The position numbers and the translations under genes were made by a program. 7,618 nucleotides of DNA from an uncultured Enorma sp. (GTDB lineage Bacteria; Actinomycetota; Coriobacteriia; Coriobacteriales; Coriobacteriaceae). Positions 1-5,930 of the stretch are shown here, piece after piece (position 1 is the stretch's first letter; every line of letters starts with the position of its first letter). The stretch covers positions 1 through 7,618 of the forward strand of contig CAJLVH010000093.1 of the NCBI GenBank assembly GCA_905210055.1, given 5' to 3'. The notes under the pieces were generated by a model, which had not been told where the DNA came from, ran no database searches, and worked only from the letters and a program-made list of their open reading frames with translations.

Positions 1-11
1 CCCCTGCCGCT

Positions 12-38
12 CGACATTGGGTACCTTCTCCAATGTCG
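12..38. repeat. Inverted repeat CGACATTGG-N9-CCAATGTCG, copy 1
   Basis: Perfect 9-bp arms (12-20 and 30-38) flank a 9-nt loop, about 60 bp before the uxaC start. The outer bases 1-5 (CCCCT) and 45-49 (AGGGG) could extend the pairing. A second copy with identical arms, identical spacing and a related left flank (CCGCY) lies at 5821-5847. No T tract follows, so it is not a classical intrinsic terminator. It could be a dispersed intergenic repeat, an mRNA-end hairpin for a gene left of the window, or an operator: ATTGG...CCAAT resembles the half-sites of GntR-type hexuronate regulators. The repeat is certain; its role is not. Confidence 0.75.
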
Positions 39-98
39 GGATAGAGGGGACAGGCCTTGCGTGGGCCTTGTAGATGGAGCAAGTGAGAAGGAGTGCAT

Positions 99-1511
99 AT
101 GTTATTGAACGACGATTTTCTGCTTACGACTGAATGGGCGAAGAAGCTCTTCCATAACCATGCGGAGCACATGCCCATCATCGACTACCACTGCCACCTC
201 TCGCCCAAGGAGATCTGGGAGAACGAGAAGTTCGGCAACCTCGCCGAGATCTGGATCTGCAAGGACGGCGCCGGCGATCACTACAAGTGGCGCCTCATGC
301 GTGCGGCGGGCGTGCCCGAGGAGCTTATCTCGGGCGACGGCGACGATTACGAGAAGTTCTGCGCCTTCGTGAAGACCGTCGAGCAGGCGCTCGGCAACCC
401 CATCTTCGAGTGGAGCCACCTGGAGCTGCGCCGTTTCTTCGGCATCGACGACGTCATCTGCGAGAAGAATGCCAAGAGCATTTGGAACCGCGCGAACGAG
501 CGCATCGCCTCGGACGATTTCCGTCCGCGCGAGATCATCAAGAATGCCGGTGTGAAGGCGCTCTGCACCACGGATGATCCGGCGGACGACCTTGTCTACC
601 ACAAGAAGCTCGCCGAAGTCGAGGATCTTGGCTTCAAGGTGCTGCCCACCTACCGTCCCGACGGCCTCCTGGGCATCGACCGCCCCGATTTCGCCGACTA
701 CTGCGATCGCATCTCCGATGCCGCCGGCGTCGACGCGCACAGCTATACCGGCCTCGTCGCTGCTGCCGCCGCGCGCGTGGACTACTTCCACAGCGTGGGC
801 GGCCGTCTTGCGGACCATGGCACCGACGTGGTGCGCTTCGTGCCTGCGACGCCGGAGGAGCTCGAAGACATCGTGACTCGTCGTCTGGCGGGTGAGGAGC
901 TTCTCGAGGTAGATGTCCTCAAGTACCAGACGGCGCTCTGCCTCGAGCTCATGCGCCTCTACGCCGAGCACAACTGGGTCTTCCAGTTCCACATGAACGC
1001 GCTGCGCAACGCCAACACGCGCGGCTTCGAGGCACTCGGCCGCGACAAGGGTTACGACTCCGCAGGCGAGCAGCCCGCCCTCTCTCACGAGGTCGCACAC
1101 TATCTCGACGCCGCCGCGCGCGCCGAGGCCCTGCCGCGCACGATCCTCTACTCGCTCAACGAGAACGACTGGCTCGGCCTGGTGACGCTCATGCAGTCCT
1201 TCCAGGGCGGCTGCAAGCAGAAGCTGCAGCTTGGTTGCGCTTGGTGGGTGAACGACCAGTTCGACGGCATGAAGAAGCAGATCACGATGATGGCCGAGCA
1301 GAGCCTCATCGCGAACTTCACCGGCATGCTCACGGACTCGCGTTCGTTCTTGAGCTACCCGCGCCACGAGTACTTCCGCCGCGTGCTCTGCCATACCATC
1401 GGCGAGTGGGTCGAGCAGGGTCGCGTTCCCGAGGACGAGGATTACCTCGGCAGGGTCGTCGAGGACATCTGCTACAACAACGCGCACGACTACTTCGGCT
1501 TCTTCGAGTAG
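99..1511 (+). CDS. uxaC: Glucuronate isomerase (uronate isomerase)
   Basis: UxaC interconverts D-glucuronate and D-fructuronate (and galacturonate and tagaturonate), the first cytoplasmic step of hexuronate breakdown. It belongs to the amidohydrolase-fold superfamily. The 470-residue product has the usual family length. Visible family features are the metal-binding HxH in DYHCHLSPKEI (H31, H33), DHYKWRLMRAAGV soon after, NDWLG and GCAWWVNDQFDGM in the C-terminal half, LTDSRSFLSYPRHEYFRR, and the C-terminal NNAHDYFGF. I chose ATG at 99: AAGGAG at 88-93 sits 5 nt upstream, while the in-frame GTG at 93 overlaps that ribosome-binding site. The gene is followed by a terminator-like hairpin (1540-1568), so it is probably a unit of its own or the end of an operon starting further left. 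The genes for the next two pathway steps (uxuB, uxuA) are not adjacent. Confidence 0.96.
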   Translation: MLLNDDFLLTTEWAKKLFHNHAEHMPIIDYHCHLSPKEIWENEKFGNLAEIWICKDGAGDHYKWRLMRAAGVPEELISGDGDDYEKFCAFVKTVEQALGNPIFEWSHLELRRFFGIDDVICEKNAKSIWNRANERIASDDFRPREIIKNAGVKALCTTDDPADDLVYHKKLAEVEDLGFKVLPTYRPDGLLGIDRPDFADYCDRISDAAGVDAHSYTGLVAAAAARVDYFHSVGGRLADHGTDVVRFVPATPEELEDIVTRRLAGEELLEVDVLKYQTALCLELMRLYAEHNWVFQFHMNALRNANTRGFEALGRDKGYDSAGEQPALSHEVAHYLDAAARAEALPRTILYSLNENDWLGLVTLMQSFQGGCKQKLQLGCAWWVNDQFDGMKKQITMMAEQSLIANFTGMLTDSRSFLSYPRHEYFRRVLCHTIGEWVEQGRVPEDEDYLGRVVEDICYNNAHDYFGFFE

Positions 1512-1539
1512 CGAGCGGTAACGAACGGCTTTGGAATTC

Positions 1540-1574
1540 GGGTGGCGCGGGCTCGGCTCGTGCCACCCGGTTTT
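1540..1574 (+). terminator. Rho-independent terminator-like hairpin after uxaC
   Basis: GGGTGGCGCGGGC (1540-1552) pairs with GCTCGTGCCACCC (1556-1568) across a 3-nt loop, with two G-U wobbles, and is followed by GGTTTT. The stem is strong but the T tract is short. It lies 28 bp after the uxaC stop and before kdgK, so it probably ends or weakens uxaC transcription. Confidence 0.65.
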
Positions 1575-1578
1575 GGAT

Positions 1579-1606
1579 TGTAAAATTACCCCAGGGGTTT
1601 TTTACA
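1579..1606. promoter_or_regulatory. Palindromic, A/T-flanked site upstream of kdgK
   Basis: The gap between the uxaC terminator and kdgK holds the dyad ACCCC-A-GGGGT (1588-1598) inside A- and T-rich flanks, and the outer arms TGTAAAA (1579-1585) and TTTTACA (1600-1606). It lies about 20 bp before the kdgK start, where an operator or leader element would be. TTGGAT at 1573-1578 could be a -35 box, but I see no convincing -10 box at the right spacing. The function is inferred only from symmetry and position. Confidence 0.3.
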
Positions 1607-1626
1607 TACGAGAAGGGGACGGGTTC

Positions 1627-2631
1627 ATGGCGAAGGTTCTGGCACTCGGCGAGATCATGCTCAGGCTCTCCGTTGGCGGCGGCGTTCGCCTATCCGATGC
1701 GTCTGCGTTTGCGGCGAACTACGGCGGAGCTGAAGCGAACGTCGCGATCTCGCTCGCGCAATTCGGGCACGATGCGGCGTTCGCAAGCAAGGTGCCTGTG
1801 AACCCGCTGGGTGACGGCGCGGTGAAGCACCTGCACCGCTTTGGTATCGATTGCTCGCAGGTGCTGCGCGGGGGTGCCCGTCTGGGGACGTACTACATCG
1901 AAGAGGGCGTGGGCGCGCGTGGCTCACAGGCGACCTACGACCGCGCTGGTTCGGCATTTGCCGAAATGACCGAGTGCGAATGGAACCTCGATGAGCTTTT
2001 CGACGGCGTCGAGCTCATGCACATAAGCGGCGTCTGCCCAGCGCTTTCACCTGCATGGCGCGAGCTCACGTTAGGGCTCGTACACGAGGCGGCGATGCGC
2101 GGCGTTCAGGTGAGCTACGACGTGAATTTCCGCGGCAAACTCTGGACGTGGGACGAGTGCATGGCGGCATTCCGTGCAGTCTTGCCGTACGTTTCCGTTC
2201 TCTCGGCGGGAATCGGCGATGTGCAAAGCGTGCTGGAGCTTGAACGCACGGACTGGACGGAAGAAGCGCTCGCCACCGCATACGGGCAGGTCTTCGCCGC
2301 CGCACCGCGTCTCGAGGCGGTGTACTCGACGCGCCGTGTGGTGCATTCGAGCAGTTCGAACGATCTGACTGGGTACCTCATGATGCGCGATGGCGGGCTT
2401 GCGCACTCTGCAATGCATCATATCGAGCCAATCGTCGACCGCGTCGGAGGCGGCGACGCCTTCGCCGGCGGCGTCCTGCACGGCCTGCTTTCCGGCTGGG
2501 ACGCCCAGCGCACGATTGACTTCGGGTGCGCGGCGGGTGCGCTCAAGCACACGGTCGTCGGCGACTGCAATCGCTTTACAGCGGCAGAGGTCGAGCAGTT
2601 CATGCGCTCCGGCGCGGATGTGGCGCGCTAG
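1627..2631 (+). CDS. kdgK: 2-keto-3-deoxygluconate kinase (PfkB family), paralogue 1
   Basis: This is a PfkB/ribokinase-family sugar kinase, best read as KDG kinase, which phosphorylates 2-keto-3-deoxygluconate to KDPG with ATP. The 334-residue product shows the N-terminal GEIMLRLS strand and the substrate-side GGAEANVAISLAQFG motif (residues 33 onward). It then has DVNFRGKLW and the C-terminal signature DRVGGGDAFAGGVLHGL, whose catalytic base is D277. Start ATG 1627 is preceded by AAGGGG (1613-1618) with 8-nt spacing. The frame is open further upstream to 1531, but that stretch crosses the uxaC terminator and has no kinase homology. A few AT-rich codons (TTA, ATA) are less usual for the window. 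The neighbours uxaC and eda support KDG over other PfkB substrates, but fructokinase-like specificity cannot be excluded from motifs alone. Confidence 0.88.
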   Translation: MAKVLALGEIMLRLSVGGGVRLSDASAFAANYGGAEANVAISLAQFGHDAAFASKVPVNPLGDGAVKHLHRFGIDCSQVLRGGARLGTYYIEEGVGARGSQATYDRAGSAFAEMTECEWNLDELFDGVELMHISGVCPALSPAWRELTLGLVHEAAMRGVQVSYDVNFRGKLWTWDECMAAFRAVLPYVSVLSAGIGDVQSVLELERTDWTEEALATAYGQVFAAAPRLEAVYSTRRVVHSSSSNDLTGYLMMRDGGLAHSAMHHIEPIVDRVGGGDAFAGGVLHGLLSGWDAQRTIDFGCAAGALKHTVVGDCNRFTAAEVEQFMRSGADVAR

Positions 2632-2693
2632 CATGCCGCCTTCGCCCGTCTTGCCTCAATTTCCCAAAATATGTAAATCCGGGCAGTAAGGGC

Positions 2694-2729
2694 GCTCGCC
2701 GGCGAGAACGCCCTCACCGGCGAGCTTTT
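2694..2729 (+). terminator. Intrinsic terminator after kdgK
   Basis: Perfect 9-bp arms GCTCGCCGG (2694-2702) and CCGGCGAGC (2717-2725) are followed by TTTT (2726-2729). The loop can fold differently, because CTCGCCGGCGAG (2695-2706) is itself palindromic. It lies 62 bp after the kdgK stop, in the gap convergent with the uidA remnant. The rest of that gap (2732-2798) holds two direct copies of GCCACCCCG (2735-2743, 2755-2763) and no recognisable gene. Confidence 0.75.
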
Positions 2730-2798
2730 CGCGTGCCACCCCGATTACTGGCGAGCCACCCCGGGAATCCCGATCAGGTTAGCATTCCGCCACCACGG

Positions 2799-3479
2799 CT
2801 ACGCTTTGTAGCCGAAATCTGGGATCTTGTGCCAGCGCTGGCGGAACCAGTGCGCGGCGAGCTTCGGGCGACGGTCGCGGGTGAAGAGACCCTTTTTGTT
2901 GCCTTCGACGCGCAGGAGGCTCTGCGACGTGGCGAAGTCGGCGAAGTTCCACACCTGCTCGCCGGCGTCGCAATCGAACGCATCGAAGACCTCGCAGTTC
3001 ATCTTGTAGTATTCGACTTGGTACTCCTCGGTGTACATGACAGGCGTGGTGTTGTGCAGGCCTGCCACGGTATCGGCACCGAATTCGGTGAACACCACGG
3101 GTTTGCCCACTGCCGTCCAGTACTTCAGCTCGCGCTCGAGAAGACCGGCTGCCTTGTCGAAATCCTCGCCACCGCACACGTACCAACCAGCATAGCGGTT
3201 CAGACAGATGACGTCGGAGAGCTGCGCGCTCACGTCCTTGGTGGGATCGGGCATCATGACGCTAACGAGCGTGCAGGGACGTTTCTGCGGGTCTAGTTCG
3301 CGTGCGAGGTCATAGAGCGGCTTGAAGTAGTCGTAGGCACCCTCGCCGGCGGAGTCGGGCTCGTTGGCGATGGACCACATGACCACGCAGGCATGGTTCT
3401 TATCGCGCGCGATGAGATCGCGGATGACGTCCTTGTGATGCTCCTGGGTCTGCACACCGTTCTCGGGATCAAAAGACAC
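2799..3479 (-). pseudogene. uidA: Beta-glucuronidase, C-terminal remnant (N-terminal about 370 residues missing)
   Basis: Beta-glucuronidase (glycoside hydrolase family 2) releases glucuronate from glucuronides. The open frame gives 226 residues matching only the C-terminal part of the roughly 600-residue enzyme. Present are ARDKNHACVVMWSIANEP with acid/base E40 (E413 of E. coli GusA), NRYAGWY, FTEFGADT with nucleophile E132 (E504 in E. coli), WNFADFATSQ, and the NxK motif N194-K196 that marks glucuronide specificity. The C terminus looks complete. The sugar-binding domain, the Ig-like domain and the first part of the TIM barrel are absent, so activity is very unlikely. No stop or frameshift is visible inside the remnant. 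The nearest start is GTG at 3479, with AAAGG about 9 nt upstream, so a fragment could be translated. A promoter-like region remains just upstream (3545-3575), which suggests an internal deletion of the 5' half. It lies between two kdgK genes, as expected for a former glucuronide-use locus. Confidence 0.88.
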
Positions 3480-3544
3480 GGTTTCCGACCTTTTCTGTGA
3501 GTGGTGGAATTGGGGCGGTGAATGGAAGGTTGGGGGCTTAACGA

Positions 3545-3575
3545 GCGAAAACGTTTCGCCAACACAGGCAATATA
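3545..3575 (-). promoter_or_regulatory. Putative promoter and operator of the uidA remnant
   Basis: On the minus strand a TATATT -10 box (3575-3570) is followed within about 11 bp by the palindrome GCGAAA-ACG-TTTCGC (3545-3559), which would cover the transcription start. The -35 is weak. An operator overlapping the start is typical of repression, for example by LacI- or GntR-type regulators. The eda promoter has a palindrome with the same AAA-N3-TTT core at the same relative place (5136-5148). The palindrome is clear; the promoter role is inferred. Confidence 0.5.
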
Positions 3576-3599
3576 AGGCCAAAGCAGGGCAAATAAGAC

Positions 3600-3870
3600 A
3601 AATTAGCATTGTTGTTCAGCGGTTGTCACCTATTGTTCACGGAACGTAAGGCAAGCTCAGCCGTCTGTGTAATGGGAAAAAGTAGTATATCAATCTTCAC
3701 GGTGAACTAGGCGCGGTTGGATGCCGAGCGCTCCTGGCGGCAAGCGTCTTCGCCGCCTCGCACCGTCAGCGCCGCAGCGCAACGGGAGCGGAGCCCCATG
3801 TACGCCTGCATCGAGCTCGATCCTTCGTAGCTAAACAAGCTCCGCAGCGGCTAAAACGGTGTTCGAGGGC
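3600..3870. other. Intergenic stretch without a recognisable gene
   Basis: I see no protein I can name in any frame. The left part is AT-richer and contains GTTC-ACG-GAAC (3635-3645), a TAGTAT box (3683-3688) and TTCAC-G-GTGAA (3696-3706), with TTCACGG repeated 60 bp apart. From about 3708 the sequence turns GC-rich and can form hairpins: GGCGGCAAG (3736-3744) with CTTcGCCGCC (3748-3757), CGCTCC (3729-3734) with GGAGCG (3785-3790), and GCGGAGC (3788-3794) with GCTCCGC (3839-3845). TCGAGCTCGA (3811-3820) is a perfect palindrome. It could be a regulatory or leader region, a small RNA, or debris of the deletion that truncated uidA. Confidence 0.4.
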
Positions 3871-3871
3871 T

Positions 3872-3954
3872 GGTTGGAGACGGGTTTCTCCAATCCATCT
3901 AAAGAAGTGCCTGCGTTGCACACGAAATGGGGTGGAGCGAACCTGTCTCCAACC
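3872..3954. promoter_or_regulatory. Paired TTGGAGA/TCTCCAA palindromes upstream of the second kdgK
   Basis: Site 1 is TTGGAGA (3874-3880)-N6-TCTCCAA (3887-3893), a perfect 20-bp dyad. Site 2 has the right half TCTCCAACC (3946-3954) and an imperfect left half GGTGGAG (3931-3937). The outer parts also form a 15-bp inverted repeat with one mismatch (3871-3885 against 3941-3955). Site 2 covers the -35 position for the TATACT box at 3972, so repressor binding and looping between the sites is a reasonable guess. Confidence 0.45.
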
Positions 3955-3971
3955 AACCTTCCGCAGCGCGG

Positions 3972-3977
3972 TATACT
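3972..3977 (+). promoter_or_regulatory. Putative -10 box of the second kdgK
   Basis: TATACT lies 37 bp before the GTG start, giving a leader of about 30 nt that contains AGGAGG (4002-4007). No good -35 hexamer is visible; that position overlaps the palindrome half-site at 3946-3954, as is common for regulated promoters. Confidence 0.45.
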
Positions 3978-4013
3978 TTTCATGACTGCATGCCCTGTTT
4001 TAGGAGGTATCCC

Positions 4014-5117
4014 GTGCTATCTGCTACCAGCACCGTTTTGGTTTTCGGCGAGATTATGATGCGTCTCTCGCCGCCCAACCAGCTGCGCATCGAGCAGGCG
4101 AAGAGCTTCGACGTGAACTTCGGCGGCGCGGAGGCGAACGCCGCGCTCTCGCTCGCGTATCAGGGCGACAACGCCGCGTTCGTGTCGGTGGTGCCCCAGA
4201 ACCGCATCGGTGAGTGCGCCCTGCGCTACCTGCGGAGCTACGGCGTCGACACGTCGCGCGTCGTGCGCGAGGGCGACCGCCTGGGCAGCTACATCTTCGA
4301 GGTGGGCGCGAGCGTGCGCGGCAACGGCTGCGTCTACGACCGCAAGTATTCCGCCATCAACCTCGCCTCGCACGAGGCGCTCGACTGGGATGCGATCCTG
4401 GAGGGCGTCGACCTCTTCTACTTCTCGGGCGTGACACCGGCGGTATCTGAAGAGATGGCCGTTGCCTGCGAGGAAGCGCTCAAGGCGTGCCGCGCTCGGG
4501 GCATCGTGACGGCGTGCGACGTGAACTATCGTGGCAAGATGTGGAGTCCAGAGCGCTCGCAGGAGGTCATGGCGCGCTTGCTGCCGCACGTGGATATCGT
4601 TATCGCGAACGACGAGGATGCGCCGGCGGGCCTCGGCATGACCTGCGTTTCCGGTTCGCTCGCACATGGCATCGCGGAGCGCGACGATTACGTCGAGATG
4701 GCGCGCCAGATTTGCGCGAAGTACGGCTGCTCGCAGGTGCTCTCGGTCATTCGCGACATCGCGAGCGTCGAGGATTCTCGTTGGATGGGCATGCTCTACA
4801 GCGCGGCGGGCGATACGCTGCTCGCCGGGCGCGCGAACGCGGACGCCGCTCCCGCAGGCTCCGATGACGCCGGCGCCTGGTGGTTCAGCCCCGTCTACGA
4901 CGTGCACGTGCTCGAGGGCGTGGCTGCGGGCGACGCGTTCAGCGGCGCCTACCTGCATGCGCTCCTGCACGGGTATGCCCCGCAGACGGCGATTGACTAC
5001 GCCATCGCGGGGTCGGTGCTCAAGCTCACCATCCATGGCGATTCGAACCTCGTGACGGAGACGGAGATCGCAGCGGTGGCGGCTTCCGCCGGCGGCGGCA
5101 CCCGCGTCGCGCGATAG
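4014..5117 (+). CDS. PfkB-family sugar kinase, KDG kinase-like, paralogue 2
   Basis: This second carbohydrate kinase is 367 residues long and about 30 residues longer than paralogue 1. It has the same fold landmarks: VFGEIMMRLSPP near the start, FGGAEANAALSLAYQG, DVNYRGKMWSP, IANDEDA, and SVIRDIASVEDSRWMG, which is common in KDG kinases. Near the C terminus is EGVAAGDAFSGAYLHALL, with catalytic base D307. The usual DRVGGGD is changed to EGVAAGD here; AAGD itself occurs in ribokinase, but the leading Asp and Arg are replaced by Glu and Gly. An Ala/Asp/Gly-rich insertion lies at about residues 272-288. The GTG start at 4014 was chosen for the strong AGGAGG 6 nt upstream; in-frame ATGs at 3927 and 3990 have no such site. 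Its position directly before eda supports a role in making KDPG, but a related aldonate or uronate-derived substrate is possible. Confidence 0.85.
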   Translation: MLSATSTVLVFGEIMMRLSPPNQLRIEQAKSFDVNFGGAEANAALSLAYQGDNAAFVSVVPQNRIGECALRYLRSYGVDTSRVVREGDRLGSYIFEVGASVRGNGCVYDRKYSAINLASHEALDWDAILEGVDLFYFSGVTPAVSEEMAVACEEALKACRARGIVTACDVNYRGKMWSPERSQEVMARLLPHVDIVIANDEDAPAGLGMTCVSGSLAHGIAERDDYVEMARQICAKYGCSQVLSVIRDIASVEDSRWMGMLYSAAGDTLLAGRANADAAPAGSDDAGAWWFSPVYDVHVLEGVAAGDAFSGAYLHALLHGYAPQTAIDYAIAGSVLKLTIHGDSNLVTETEIAAVAASAGGGTRVAR

Positions 5118-5121
5118 CTCG

Positions 5122-5148
5122 TATAATGAAAGCCTGTAAACTGTTTAC
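5122..5148 (+). promoter_or_regulatory. Putative eda promoter with operator-like palindrome
   Basis: A consensus TATAAT (5122-5127) lies just after the upstream kinase stop. Nine bases later comes the perfect palindrome GTAAAC-T-GTTTAC (5136-5148), which would overlap the transcription start. There is no clear -35 hexamer, since the upstream side is GC-rich coding sequence. The arrangement suggests that eda has its own repressed promoter as well as possible read-through from the kinase. Confidence 0.55.
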
Positions 5149-5169
5149 GTTCCGATGAAGGGAAGCAAT

Positions 5170-5811
5170 ATGTTCGAATCGTTCTACGAGAAACTCGAGA
5201 AGCTCGGCATCGTGCCGGTCGTCGTGCTCGACAAGGTCGAGGACGCCGCGCCGCTCGCGCATGCCCTCATGGCGGCCGGTATGGCATCTGCCGAGGTCAC
5301 ATTCCGCACGGATTGCGCTGCCGCGGTGATCGGAGCCATGAAGGAGGCCGAGCCCGATATGTGCGTGGGCGCGGGCACCGTCCTTACCATGGAGCAGCTG
5401 TCCGACGCCATCGCCGCCGGTGCCGAGTTCATCGTGAGCCCTGGCTTCGACGAGGAGATCGTGGCCGAGTGCATCGACAAGCAGGTGCCGGTGCTCCCCG
5501 CGTGCGTCACTCCGAGCGAGATCATCCGTGCACTCAAGTTCGATTTGCACGTGACGAAGTTCTTCCCCGCCGCGCAGTACGGTGGCCTCGACACCATCAA
5601 GGCGCTTGCTGCCCCGTTCGTCGGCCATCGCTTCATGCCCACCGGAGGCGTGAGCACGAAGAACGTCGAGGAGTTCCTGTCCTGCCCGTCCGTGATTGCG
5701 TGCGGCGGCACGTGGATGGTCAAGGCATCGCTCTTCGCCGACGGCGACTTCTCCAAGGTCACAGAGGAAGCTGCCGCCGCCATGGAGATCGTGCGCCGCG
5801 TACGTCCTTAG
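5170..5811 (+). CDS. eda: 2-keto-3-deoxy-6-phosphogluconate aldolase (KDPG/KHG aldolase)
   Basis: This class I aldolase splits KDPG into pyruvate and glyceraldehyde 3-phosphate, ending both the hexuronate and Entner-Doudoroff routes. The product is 213 residues, the same length as E. coli Eda. Family landmarks are EVTFRT with E42 (general acid/base) and R46, GAGTVL (67-72), the SPGF loop (90-93), the Schiff-base lysine K130 in TKFFPA, and the phosphate-binding PTGG followed by CGGTWM. ATG 5170 was chosen because AAGGGAAG (5158-5165) sits just upstream; the in-frame ATG at 5155 adds five residues and overlaps that site. It lies 52 bp after the second KDG kinase-like gene, making a kinase-aldolase pair for the last two steps. 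Also called kdgA in some genomes. Confidence 0.95.
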   Translation: MFESFYEKLEKLGIVPVVVLDKVEDAAPLAHALMAAGMASAEVTFRTDCAAAVIGAMKEAEPDMCVGAGTVLTMEQLSDAIAAGAEFIVSPGFDEEIVAECIDKQVPVLPACVTPSEIIRALKFDLHVTKFFPAAQYGGLDTIKALAAPFVGHRFMPTGGVSTKNVEEFLSCPSVIACGGTWMVKASLFADGDFSKVTEEAAAAMEIVRRVRP

Positions 5812-5820
5812 CGTCCCGCC

Positions 5821-5847
5821 CGACATTGGTGGCAGCACCCAATGTCG
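5821..5847. repeat. Inverted repeat CGACATTGG-N9-CCAATGTCG, copy 2
   Basis: The arms (5821-5829, 5839-5847) and loop length are identical to the copy at 12-38; only the loop bases differ. Pairing can extend inward with one bulged G (TG...CA around a GCAG loop). It begins 9 bp after the eda stop and lies about 83 bp before ppaC. There is no T tract. Position just after a gene would suit an mRNA-end hairpin or a dispersed repeat. Confidence 0.75.
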
Positions 5848-5930
5848 TGACATGCGGAGCAGGCTCGCGAAATGCAGGGCAGGCTCCCGTTAGGTATTCA
5901 GAAGGCCCCTGCCAGAATATGGAGGAAATC

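Noticed and set aside
102..1487. 461-residue open frame antisense to uxaC
   Set aside because: It mirrors a GC-rich gene in the complementary frame, has no recognisable domain and is low in complexity (Val/Ala/Glu/Arg-rich). UxaC on the plus strand matches its family end to end.
2735..2763. Two GCCACCCCG copies 20 nt apart, as the start of a repeat array
   Set aside because: There are only two 9-bp copies in a short gap and no third unit, so no array or CRISPR-like structure is supported.
2526..3296. 256-residue plus-strand frame across the kdgK end and the uidA remnant
   Set aside because: It runs through a strong terminator and is antisense to the beta-glucuronidase remnant, whose catalytic motifs are unmistakable on the minus strand.
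3720..3832. Short frame from ATG 3721 in the GC-rich intergenic block
   Set aside because: Its 36-residue, Pro/Ser/Arg-rich product has no ribosome-binding site and no recognisable feature; GC-rich sequence gives such frames by chance.
3927..4013. Upstream in-frame starts (ATG 3927, ATG 3990) for the second kinase
   Set aside because: Neither has a ribosome-binding site, the first lies before the TATACT box, and the added residues have no kinase homology. GTG 4014 has AGGAGG at ideal spacing.
5859..5886. GCAGGCTC direct repeat before ppaC as a regulatory array
   Set aside because: Two 8-bp copies in GC-rich sequence are weak evidence, and no promoter element accompanies them.
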